From: an uncultured Ectothiorhodospiraceae bacterium
GTDB lineage: Bacteria > Pseudomonadota > Gammaproteobacteria > UBA9214
Direction: 5' to 3'
DNA: 33,825 nt
Assembly: GCA_947258845.1 (NCBI GenBank)
Contig: CAMYJZ010000019.1
Location: 20,595 to 54,419 of the forward strand
Each line of letters starts with the position of its first letter. Position 1 is the stretch's first letter. The notes below the pieces were generated by a model. That model did not search any database and was not told the origin of the DNA. It saw only the letters and a program-made list of their open reading frames with translations. The translations under genes and the position numbers were made by a program. This document shows positions 8,619-16,381 of this stretch, piece after piece.

Positions 8619-10361
8619 CTAGGCATCCCACACAACGTTTTTGACTGCTTCCGGTTCCAGCTGAATCCGCACGGTCTGCAGCGAATTCGCGTCAATACTG
8701 ACATCTGCATACTGCGCCCCGACCTGAAGCAGGTACTGGACCGGTTTCTTCGTGGTATTCAGCACCTGGACAGATAGCAGGCCATCGCGATTGACTGTGG
8801 CACTCGCATGGATGGCATCGTCGTCCAGGCCGTCCAGGTACTTGTCTGCCTGCACGGCCCTGTCACCCGGCCTGATGGTCCGGCTGAACTGCGCAAGGAT
8901 ATAGTAGATCGGCGTGTAATAGACATGCTGCTTCTCCACATCGATCATGATGGGCGCGCCGCAGAAATTCCCCACGTGGTTGGGCCCGCCCCTGCTGTCC
9001 AGCACGATATTCCAGTCGATCCAGCCGGCCATCCAGTGATTCAGGCTCACGATGATGTTTCTTGCATAGCGATGCACCGGCGTGTAAATGGGGTGATCCT
9101 CCACCTTGACGCCCGGCCAGGTGGCGGTATAGGCCCAGTCTGTGGCATTTGGATTCCACCAGAAGGCATCGTTGTCGAACCAGCCACTCTCCTTGTACCG
9201 GATTGGATCGAGAATACCCTGTGGTGCATCCTTGCCCAGGTCATCTATGGTGCCTTCCGTGTGAATGACCGGAAAGTCCGGAAACCTGTCATGCACCCTG
9301 TCCAGTATGTCTTCAAATACCTTGAAGGTACTTTCGTACCAGTGCACCGCCACGCCAAAAACATATTTTGCGGTTTCCGGGTCGCCCAGGATGGTATCCG
9401 TCCACTCCTCCAGTCCATCCCTGTTCTGGTCGTAGATCAGCAACCTGACAGCGCCGTTGTCGCTGGCATGCAATTTCGGTCCCAGATGGTTTTTTATGAA
9501 TTCATTCTGCGACGCCGGCGTGAAATGCATACTCTCCCACTGGCCATTATTTCCATGCGGTTCGTTGACCGGTGTAAGCCCCCAGATATCGATGCCCTCA
9601 TCCCGGTAGGCCTGGAGATATTTTGTAATGTAATCGGCGTAGACCGGCAAATATTCCTTTTTGAGTTTTCCCCCTGTGCCCTGCCAATTGTTTTCATCAG
9701 ATCCGGGGATGTACCAGTCCGCGATATCCTTCATCCAGGAGGGCGCCGTCCAGGCCGAGGCGATTAGATTAAGGTCTTTCTCCTGTTGCGCTTTTTTAAT
9801 CGACAACGCCTCCTCGATCATGGGCATCAGGTCATAGGAGGAATCGCGTATTCCCGGGTATTCCTCGGCTGGAAATCCGTCTTTATCGGGCGCAATACTG
9901 AAATGCTCCAGTTTCACGTCACCCTTCACGTCGTCATAGGAGTATCTCCCCTTCACGGAGAAATCCGTTGCACCGATAGGGGTTCTCGCCAGGGAGAAAT
10001 TGGCGCCTGCTTCACCGTAGATGTTGTGCATCACCTGCAGCCTTTTCTCCCTGTCCAGATGCGCCAGCACGAAGGCGGACGATTCGGTAAACGAGGTGCC
10101 GATACCGACAATTTCCTGCTTGACGATGTCGGGATGTACGACAATCCGGTTGCCCTGCGCCTGCCCCTTCGTGAATGTCAGGTTCTTCTTGTGTGCGATC
10201 CTGTCGCCTTCCTCCGAGGTCAGCAGCACCTCCATGGAAGTGGCGATGTTATAGTTTATGCCCTGTGTATCTGGCACTTCTGCATGACCGGAGTCCTCGG
10301 AAGAACACGCACTCACCAGCAGTGAAAGCATCACGCCCTTGTACAGATTATTTAGTCTCAT
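8619..10361 (-). CDS. GH30 lipoprotein, probable beta-1,6-glucanase or beta-glucosidase
   Basis: 580 aa from ATG 10361. This start is chosen because it gives a clean lipoprotein signal (MRLNNLYKGVMLSLLVSAC, lipidated C19); the frame extends 19 codons further upstream. GH30 features are the N-terminal QEIVGIGTSFTESSAFVL, WTAPSWMK, TPVNEPHG with acid/base E267, and VIHTEGT with nucleophile E369. A C-terminal beta domain (about residues 480-580) is typical of the family. In marine laminarin loci GH30 enzymes remove beta-1,6-linked glucose branches, which fits the GH16 and GH17 partners here. It lies 160 bp after the GH16 gene and 89 bp before the fusion gene on the same strand. Subfamily is not resolved; glucosylceramidase-type activity is unlikely from context. 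Confidence 0.9.
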   Translation of the reverse strand: MRLNNLYKGVMLSLLVSACSSEDSGHAEVPDTQGINYNIATSMEVLLTSEEGDRIAHKKNLTFTKGQAQGNRIVVHPDIVKQEIVGIGTSFTESSAFVLAHLDREKRLQVMHNIYGEAGANFSLARTPIGATDFSVKGRYSYDDVKGDVKLEHFSIAPDKDGFPAEEYPGIRDSSYDLMPMIEEALSIKKAQQEKDLNLIASAWTAPSWMKDIADWYIPGSDENNWQGTGGKLKKEYLPVYADYITKYLQAYRDEGIDIWGLTPVNEPHGNNGQWESMHFTPASQNEFIKNHLGPKLHASDNGAVRLLIYDQNRDGLEEWTDTILGDPETAKYVFGVAVHWYESTFKVFEDILDRVHDRFPDFPVIHTEGTIDDLGKDAPQGILDPIRYKESGWFDNDAFWWNPNATDWAYTATWPGVKVEDHPIYTPVHRYARNIIVSLNHWMAGWIDWNIVLDSRGGPNHVGNFCGAPIMIDVEKQHVYYTPIYYILAQFSRTIRPGDRAVQADKYLDGLDDDAIHASATVNRDGLLSVQVLNTTKKPVQYLLQVGAQYADVSIDANSLQTVRIQLEPEAVKNVVWDA

Positions 10362-10521
10362 TATCCAGCTACCCTGCACCGGCACATGTGAGTGCTGCGA
10401 CCTGTTAGCAATGCACATGAAAGGCCATACCGGTCAGACAGATGCAGCTGCAATCTCCCCCGCATGCTCGCCCTTCCTCCCCTGCGGCATAGCCAAGACT
10501 GGATGTGCTGCCAGGCTAAAA

Positions 10522-13266
10522 CTACGGTACTGCCTCGTAGACCTTGACGTAGTCAACCAGCATGGTCTGGGGCCAGGTCTCGGTCCCGTCCGGCGGCTGG
10601 TCGGCACTACCCAGCGTCCCGCCCATCGCGACATTGAGTATCATGAAGAAGTCCCGCGTAAATTCTTCCATGGTGTCCGGATCGATGACCCGGGAAAACA
10701 CCTGGCGGCCGTCGGCATAAAATACGATTCTCTCAGGATCCCACACGGCCTCGAAAATATGGAAATCATCGCCCAGCGATTCTTCGAAAACCAGGCTGTC
10801 GCCGACAAAGACCCGTCCTTCCGGGAAGGAGCATGCCTCCGGGAACTGTATGGTTTCATCGCACCAGTGCAGGGTGGAGTGCGTGGTCATGGGATTCGAG
10901 CCGAAGGTGTTCCACATCTCCATGATGTCGATCTCGCCTGACCTTGGCCAGCCGACCTCGGGGAAGTTGGATCCCAGCATCCAGAATGCCGGCCAGGCAC
11001 CCTTGCCAACCGGTGGCTTGATTCGCGCCTCGATTTTTCCGTAGCGGATGGTATTGAACGTCTCCAGCGTATTGATCCTGGCCGAAGTCACCGTTCCGTC
11101 GCGAACACCGGCAACACATTCTTCGGGTGGTGCATCGACATTGGTGAAGACGATATTGTCGTAGTAAACACCGGTATTATCATACTCGGTTGTCACGGTG
11201 TTGAAGCCGAACTGCAGTAGCTGGCCTTCGAGCAGGGGATCAGAAAGATCCAGGCTTATGGAGAAGGAGTTCCAATCCACATTACTGATAGCGGTCATGT
11301 CGGCCCGGATATCGTTGGTCGTTGCAAAACCGGCACCGGGATCCAGGGTCTTGATGAACGCACTTGCCTCGGTAACCGGCTGGACTGCATCGGCAATTCC
11401 ACCTTCAAACGGCGACTTGGCATCAAAACTCAACGTGTAGGTAGTACCGATATCATCGGCTGTGATGGTTATCTCCTGGAACACGCTGGTGTTTATGGTA
11501 CAGCCACTGGCACCACAATTGCCGCCGCTGGTTTGATCGCCATTGTTGTAGTCACTGTAGATGTTCAGGTGCTGCTCGCCCTGGTCGGGGCCACCTTCAC
11601 CGGTTGCGATCGCCGAAAAACCGGGCCCGCCGTTGGGCGCGGGGAACGGACCATAGGGGTACTTGAATATGCCGGTGCCGACATCGCCGTCCCACACGTC
11701 GGCGAAAATAACGTAACCATCTTGATTCAATGCCTCGGGGTCGGTGGCACCCAGGGCCTCGAAGTCCTGGGAATAGGTCTCTCCGTCTGCCCCGGGACCC
11801 GGGTCGGATGACACACACAGGGCGGATATCACCAGGTTGCCGTTTTCCACGCGGACGTTTTCCGGGTCATCGGTATACAGCTGCCACTCGTTGTTGCCCC
11901 AGCCACCGTCTCCGTACCCCAGATCGTAGCCCCAGTTGCCGGGCGAGGGAGGCCCATCGACATCGAATTCATCCGACCATATCAGCGAGAATTCCAGTTC
12001 CGGTTCCGGCTCAGGCGGAGGGCTGTCCTCGGTAGGGGTCGAGGTCAAAATGATGTCGTCCCAGTAAAGAGCGCCAGTTTCGGGGGTTCCGTCAATCAGG
12101 ACATGCAACATCAATACCTGGGCCGACTGTGTACCCGTGGGTGCAGTAGCGGAAAGGGATATCTCGGTCCAGTCGGTGACCTCGGCCCCGTCCTGAGGCA
12201 GCAGCTGGTACGGCTGGTTGCCAAGTGAATCAGCGAAGGTCTCGATGGCCGCACCGACCTGATTGCCGCCGCCCAGCCGTCCTCCCGGCGCATCCCAGAA
12301 GGTCAATTGCACAATTGCCAGATTGTTGAAGGGATCCGGCTCCCAGCTCATTGCATGGGCAGTCAGTTCAACCATGTCGCCTTCGAGTGCCTCGATAACA
12401 TTTTCGGCACCGCCATCCACACCGAACTGGATCAGGGACTGGGTGCCATCAGCGTCATGCGAAACCGGTGCGGAGCTGGGACCCAGCGCGGAAGTGACGA
12501 AGTTGCAGTTGAACGTGTTCCAGGCGCCAAGACTGTTACCACCACAATTACCCACATTGCCACTAACCGCGTCAGGTACGCCTGGCGGTTCAAAACCTGC
12601 GTCCGTCAGCGTGTCCCTGGGCGGGACAGACGTGGGGGGCGGGAATTCAGGATAACCGGGGAAGGACCAGCTGAAGGTATTACTACCCTCGTAAAAAACA
12701 TAGGTCTGGTAGAAGTTGTCCAGTGCTGTCTGGGTACTGACAACCGCATTACCCGGGGCAATGTTCTCAATAACGGTCACAACGTCTGTACTGAACGCCG
12801 GACTCGAGAAATCCAGGCTCAGGCCGGCGGCAGCGGCCCGGGTGTCGTCACTAACGGAAATGCCGTTGGAATGATCACCGTCTACATCGATGCTTTGCAG
12901 AAAGACCAGCAAATTGGTCGCCGCCTGGTCTGTGGGACCATCATCATCACTGCTCCCGGTCAACTCAACCGGTGTAATGATCGGGGCCCCTGGCGCCGAA
13001 CCCAGCTGAATGCCCCCGATAGAAAATGTAACCGATTCGCTCGGCAGGTACTGGAACTCACCCTGGCCATTGGTGATCCCTGACCGGCTCGGCGTTTCAT
13101 AATCGACTCCGTCGACCGGTGAATTGACCAGCCTGCCCGTTTCTGGCGGCGGCGGATTACCCTGGACCGGTTCCGGTCCGCTGCCACCACCGAAGCAGGC
13201 CAACAGGGGCAAGACGAGCGAGATAACCGTGAGTGGCTGTAACAGGCGGAGTAAATATTTATCCAT
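10522..13266 (-). CDS. GH16 laminarinase lipoprotein with CBM-like domain and an insertion in the catalytic domain
   Basis: 914 aa from ATG 13266, chosen for the lipoprotein signal ending PLLAC (C24); the frame opens 14 codons earlier. Residues about 40-205 form a surface-lipoprotein domain beginning LVNSPVDGVDYETPSRSG. Residues about 222-415 are a CBM4/9-like module. GH16 then begins with LIWSDEFDVDG (E433) and runs to NGNLVISAL (483). About 240 residues then intervene before the catalytic domain resumes at TVTSARINT (725), followed by WPAFWMLGS and GEIDIMEMW with E778 nucleophile and E783 acid/base. The inserted part (Ser/Thr/Gly-rich, GPGFSAIATGEGG through YYDNIVFTN) looks like a second jelly-roll CBM. 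It is the first gene of the left arm and an endo-beta-1,3-glucanase in all likelihood. Expression is probably controlled from 13430-13441. Confidence 0.92.
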   Translation of the reverse strand: MDKYLLRLLQPLTVISLVLPLLACFGGGSGPEPVQGNPPPPETGRLVNSPVDGVDYETPSRSGITNGQGEFQYLPSESVTFSIGGIQLGSAPGAPIITPVELTGSSDDDGPTDQAATNLLVFLQSIDVDGDHSNGISVSDDTRAAAAGLSLDFSSPAFSTDVVTVIENIAPGNAVVSTQTALDNFYQTYVFYEGSNTFSWSFPGYPEFPPPTSVPPRDTLTDAGFEPPGVPDAVSGNVGNCGGNSLGAWNTFNCNFVTSALGPSSAPVSHDADGTQSLIQFGVDGGAENVIEALEGDMVELTAHAMSWEPDPFNNLAIVQLTFWDAPGGRLGGGNQVGAAIETFADSLGNQPYQLLPQDGAEVTDWTEISLSATAPTGTQSAQVLMLHVLIDGTPETGALYWDDIILTSTPTEDSPPPEPEPELEFSLIWSDEFDVDGPPSPGNWGYDLGYGDGGWGNNEWQLYTDDPENVRVENGNLVISALCVSSDPGPGADGETYSQDFEALGATDPEALNQDGYVIFADVWDGDVGTGIFKYPYGPFPAPNGGPGFSAIATGEGGPDQGEQHLNIYSDYNNGDQTSGGNCGASGCTINTSVFQEITITADDIGTTYTLSFDAKSPFEGGIADAVQPVTEASAFIKTLDPGAGFATTNDIRADMTAISNVDWNSFSISLDLSDPLLEGQLLQFGFNTVTTEYDNTGVYYDNIVFTNVDAPPEECVAGVRDGTVTSARINTLETFNTIRYGKIEARIKPPVGKGAWPAFWMLGSNFPEVGWPRSGEIDIMEMWNTFGSNPMTTHSTLHWCDETIQFPEACSFPEGRVFVGDSLVFEESLGDDFHIFEAVWDPERIVFYADGRQVFSRVIDPDTMEEFTRDFFMILNVAMGGTLGSADQPPDGTETWPQTMLVDYVKVYEAVP

Positions 13267-13621
13267 AATGAAAAGCTTCACGTTATTGTCAGAATCACGA
13301 CGCATCATGCTGGCCGTATTGTGTGTGCATGCATCAGATTGAGAATGTGTGCAGTTATGGTTTGTCCAGGGCCGGTGTATTTATTGCCTGTTCGATCAAC
13401 TGACCCGCAATCACTTTTTGGTTGATTTCTGCTATATAGCACACTAAGCTTCAAAGGTACTTGCTGTCAAGACCGGGCACAACAGTTTTTCAGGCAGAAA
13501 TTATTCAGCCTGCTCGAACTGATGAATACATCAATATATTAATATTTTCGTTTATGCTTATGTCTTCAATCACGACACTGAATGATCAATCCTGACCAGT
13601 CATACAGGCCTCCTGATAACA
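13267..13621. other. Divergent regulatory region between the two arms
   Basis: 355 bp without a gene, between GH16 (minus) and the regulator (plus). It holds the operator-like palindrome at 13430-13441. A weak plus-strand promoter candidate is TTGATT (13422-13427), 17 bp, TAAGCT (13445-13450), with the operator in the spacer. The part near 13525-13560 is AT-rich. Confidence 0.6.
13430..13441. promoter_or_regulatory. Operator-like palindrome O3 (TGCTATATAGCA)
   Basis: Perfect 12-bp palindrome identical to O1 at 2103. It lies 164 bp from the chosen GH16 start and 181 bp from the regulator start, so one site could control both arms and the regulator itself. Confidence 0.65.
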
Positions 13622-14719
13622 ATGGAAAAATCAGAACCCAAGCATATCGTTGCAGAAAAAAAAATCAGGGAATTCATCAAGCACTGCAAAGCCGATGAAA
13701 AGATCCCGGGTGAGCGGGTTTATGCACAGCAATTGGGTATTTCCTATATGACCGCCCGAAAAGCCGTCGAGAGTCTTGTCGCAAAAGGCCTGCTCTACAA
13801 GATACCCAAAAAAGGTACGTACGTTTCCGGACAGAGAACCACGCGAAGAAAAACAAAAAACATAGGTTATTTCCTGGATTCCAGCATCAAACAGGGCCTG
13901 TCCAGCCCCTACTATGCATTGATATTCGATGCCATAGAAAAAGAAGCAGCGAAAAAAGGATACTCGTTAATATATTTTTCCGACGCAAGCGAATCCGGCA
14001 TTAAAAGCACGATGGAAAAGCTGGATGGAGTTATTGTCAGCTGTTTCCCGCGCATTGAAGAACTGTTGCACAAGTTGAAAGCGCATGCGCCGGTAATTTG
14101 CATCGACAACGGTTCTGCGGATGAATCCATACCCTCGGTAACGATCGATAACAAGAACGCTGTTAGCGAAGCAATTAGTCACCTGATTTCACTGGGACAT
14201 CACCGGATTGGCTTCATTACCGGTCTTGATGACTCGAAAGTCGGAAGAGACAGATACAACGGCTACTTGAGCGCACTGAGCGACCATGGCTTGAATGTTG
14301 AGACAGACCTTGTTTACAAGGGTGATTACACATTCAAAACGGGTTCGGATGCTGCTGATTATTTCCTTTCGCTTGACAGGCTGCCGACTGCAATCATGTG
14401 CGCAAACGACACCATGGCGATTGGCGCGATCAAGGAAATCAAGAGCCTTGGCCATAACGTACCCGACGACATCAGTATTATGGGTTTTGATGATATTGCC
14501 GTTGCATCACAAATGTCTCCCGCCTTGACTACGGTGGCCGCGCCTGTCAAGGAACTCGCAAAACAGTGCGTGATCATGCTCAGCAAGATAATCGATGGCA
14601 CTGAGCCCGATAACATGCACATATCCATCCCGGCCCGGTTGGTACTCAGAAACACGTGTGCGCACAACAGAACAAGCGCCGATAAAGCAAATGAATCCGG
14701 AAATACTCTAGCGGGATAA
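13622..14719 (+). CDS. AraR-type transcriptional regulator (GntR-like wHTH + LacI/GalR sensor domain)
   Basis: 365 aa. Residues about 8-70 form a GntR-like winged helix-turn-helix (YAQQLGISYMTARKAVESLVAKGLLYKIPKKGTYV). Residues about 77-350 match the LacI/GalR periplasmic-binding-protein-like sensor (IGYFLDSS, LDGVIVS, VTIDNKNAVSEAISHLISLGHHRIGFITG, PTAIMCANDTMAIGAIKEI, DDISIMGFDDIAVASQMSPALTTV). This domain pairing is that of Bacillus AraR, not of classical LacI. It likely represses the locus until a glucan-derived sugar binds. It is divergent from the GH16 arm and upstream of the glgC arm. No strong RBS is seen. Its operator is probably the TGCTATATAGCA palindrome; effector unknown. Confidence 0.92.
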   Translation: MEKSEPKHIVAEKKIREFIKHCKADEKIPGERVYAQQLGISYMTARKAVESLVAKGLLYKIPKKGTYVSGQRTTRRKTKNIGYFLDSSIKQGLSSPYYALIFDAIEKEAAKKGYSLIYFSDASESGIKSTMEKLDGVIVSCFPRIEELLHKLKAHAPVICIDNGSADESIPSVTIDNKNAVSEAISHLISLGHHRIGFITGLDDSKVGRDRYNGYLSALSDHGLNVETDLVYKGDYTFKTGSDAADYFLSLDRLPTAIMCANDTMAIGAIKEIKSLGHNVPDDISIMGFDDIAVASQMSPALTTVAAPVKELAKQCVIMLSKIIDGTEPDNMHISIPARLVLRNTCAHNRTSADKANESGNTLAG

Positions 14720-14821
14720 CCGGCTTGATATACCAGCAAGCATAATAAATGGCACAGGAACGCTGCAATCAGCAATCAGGCAAGATATATGCTCCTCGAA
14801 TTGACAGCTGCAGACCCGAAT

Positions 14822-14842
14822 GCCCCCTGCGATGCAGGGGGC
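14822..14842 (+). terminator. Stem-loop after the regulator gene
   Basis: Perfect 9-bp stem GCCCCCTGC / GCAGGGGGC with a 3-base loop, about 100 bases after the regulator stop. It is GC-rich but has no T-tract, so termination would be partial or Rho-assisted. Confidence 0.45.
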
Positions 14843-14862
14843 CGCGACTTGAAGCGCGATCA

Positions 14863-14876
14863 CAAGGGATCCCTTG
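14863..14876. promoter_or_regulatory. 14-bp perfect palindrome upstream of glgC
   Basis: CAAGGGATCCCTTG, partly overlapping the weak -35-like TTGCAC. Possible binding site for a factor other than the AraR-type regulator. Confidence 0.3.
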
Positions 14877-15019
14877 CACCGGTCAGGGCCCTCATTCTAC
14901 TTAGCCGTGAGTAATCCAGATTTTATTGCCTGCTGATGCCTGCTATTGAGATACAACCACGGGACTGTAAACAAGGAACAAACAAGATTTAAAACGACTA
15001 TCGGCAGAGGCTAATAAAA

Positions 15020-16267
15020 ATGCCAACAAGCAATGCTCGATATATTTCAAGGCTGACCCGGGATACACTGGCGCTCATACTCGCCGGCGGACGTGGCACC
15101 CGGCTGCATGAATTAACATCACGGCGCGCGAAACCTGCTGTCTATTTTGGCGGCAAGTTCCGCATCATCGATTTCCCTCTATCCAATTGCGTCAACTCCG
15201 GAATCAGGCGAATCAGCGTACTGACGCAGTACAAGGCGCATTCGCTGATCCGGCACCTGGTCAAGGGCTGGGGCTCCTTTCATAGCGAACTGGATGAATT
15301 CGTGGAAGTCCTTCCTGCCTCTCAACGCACCGATAGCGGATGGTATGCAGGCACGGCTGATGCCATCTTCCAGAATCTGGACATTATCAGGGAATGGCGC
15401 CCACAGCACTTACTGGTACTCTCGGGCGATCACGTATACAAAATGGATTATGGTCCTTTGCTTGCATGGCATTGCGAGCATAAGGCAGATATGACGATTT
15501 CATGCCTGGAGGTGTCACGGGAAGAGGCAAGAAACTTCGGCGTCATAGGCACTGACAGCGACAACAGGATTATCTCCTTCAAGGAAAAACCGTCTGCACC
15601 ACGCCTGTTACCGGGATCTGATGATCGCGCACTTGTCTCGATGGGGAATTACGTATTCAACACGGAATTTCTTTTCGATCAACTGAAACTGGATGCAGCT
15701 GATCAGCACTCAAGCCATGACTTCAGCAAAGACATCATTCCATCCATTATAGATGAAGCAGGGGTATACGCCTGCCCGTTTCGGGACGAAGAAACAGGCA
15801 TACAGCCCTACTGGCAGGACGTGGGGACGCTGGACGCCTTCTGGAAAGCAAACATGGGCCTGCTCGACGACACGCCTAAACTCGACCTGTACGATAAAAG
15901 GTGGCCAATTCTTACCCACCAGGGACAATTCCCGGCTGCCCGTTTCGTATGTGAAGACAGCAGCCATCACCTCGCGGTCCTGGACTCAATCGTCTCCGGT
16001 GGCTGCATTGTATCCGGGCCATCACTGTCGCATTCCGTATTATCTCCCAATGTCAGGATTGGATCCCGCGCGAGCATAGAAGAATCCATCATATTTCCTG
16101 AAGTCGTTATCGGGGAAGATTGCCGCATTAATCGCGCCATTATCGACAGGGATTGTCAGATACCTGCAGGAACAGTAATCGGAGAAGACCACAAAGCTGA
16201 TGCACATCGCTTTCGCGTTACATCGAATGACGTTGTGCTGGTTACTCGCGAAATGCTTGCGTCGTGA
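15020..16267 (+). CDS. glgC: Glucose-1-phosphate adenylyltransferase
   Basis: 415 aa, the usual length. It makes ADP-glucose from glucose-1-phosphate and ATP, the committed step of bacterial glycogen synthesis. Visible features are the nucleotide-binding [34 protein letters not shown] near the N-terminus (key residues GGRGTRL and the Lys of the KPAV motif), [24 protein letters not shown], and [12 protein letters not shown], followed by a C-terminal left-handed beta-helix ([22 protein letters not shown]). The start ATG 15020 is preceded by cagagg. It lies 114 bp upstream of the large phosphorylase on the same strand, which would supply its glucose-1-phosphate. Placement inside a glucan-degradation arm rather than a glycogen operon is unusual. 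Confidence 0.95.
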   Translation: MPTSNARYISRLTRDTLALILAGGRGTRLHELTSRRAKPAVYFGGKFRIIDFPLSNCVNSGIRRISVLTQYKAHSLIRHLVKGWGSFHSELDEFVEVLPASQRTDSGWYAGTADAIFQNLDIIREWRPQHLLVLSGDHVYKMDYGPLLAWHCEHKADMTISCLEVSREEARNFGVIGTDSDNRIISFKEKPSAPRLLPGSDDRALVSMGNYVFNTEFLFDQLKLDAADQHSSHDFSKDIIPSIIDEAGVYACPFRDEETGIQPYWQDVGTLDAFWKANMGLLDDTPKLDLYDKRWPILTHQGQFPAARFVCEDSSHHLAVLDSIVSGGCIVSGPSLSHSVLSPNVRIGSRASIEESIIFPEVVIGEDCRINRAIIDRDCQIPAGTVIGEDHKADAHRFRVTSNDVVLVTREMLAS

Positions 16268-16381
16268 GTGCTGAGCGTATTTCATACAACCTGGAGTTCT
16301 GCCTTTGCCACAAATAATCGGCTGGAGCGACTGAATAGCAAATGTAGCATCCGTTTTGCCCTCATAAAGAGCAGAGAAAAC

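Larger units (their letters stand above)
14720..15019. other. Intergenic region between regulator and glgC
   Basis: 300 bp with no gene. A hairpin lies at 14822-14842 and a 14-bp palindrome at 14863-14876. A poor promoter candidate (TTGCAC 14874-14879, 18 bp, TACTTA) is present. No TGCTATATAGCA copy is present, so the glgC arm may be read from the regulator promoter or from a separate control here. Confidence 0.5.

Noticed and set aside
16268-16381. N-terminal extension of the phosphorylase to GTG 16268
   Set aside because: The 38 extra residues look non-coding and the ATG at 16382 gives a plausible family N-terminus.
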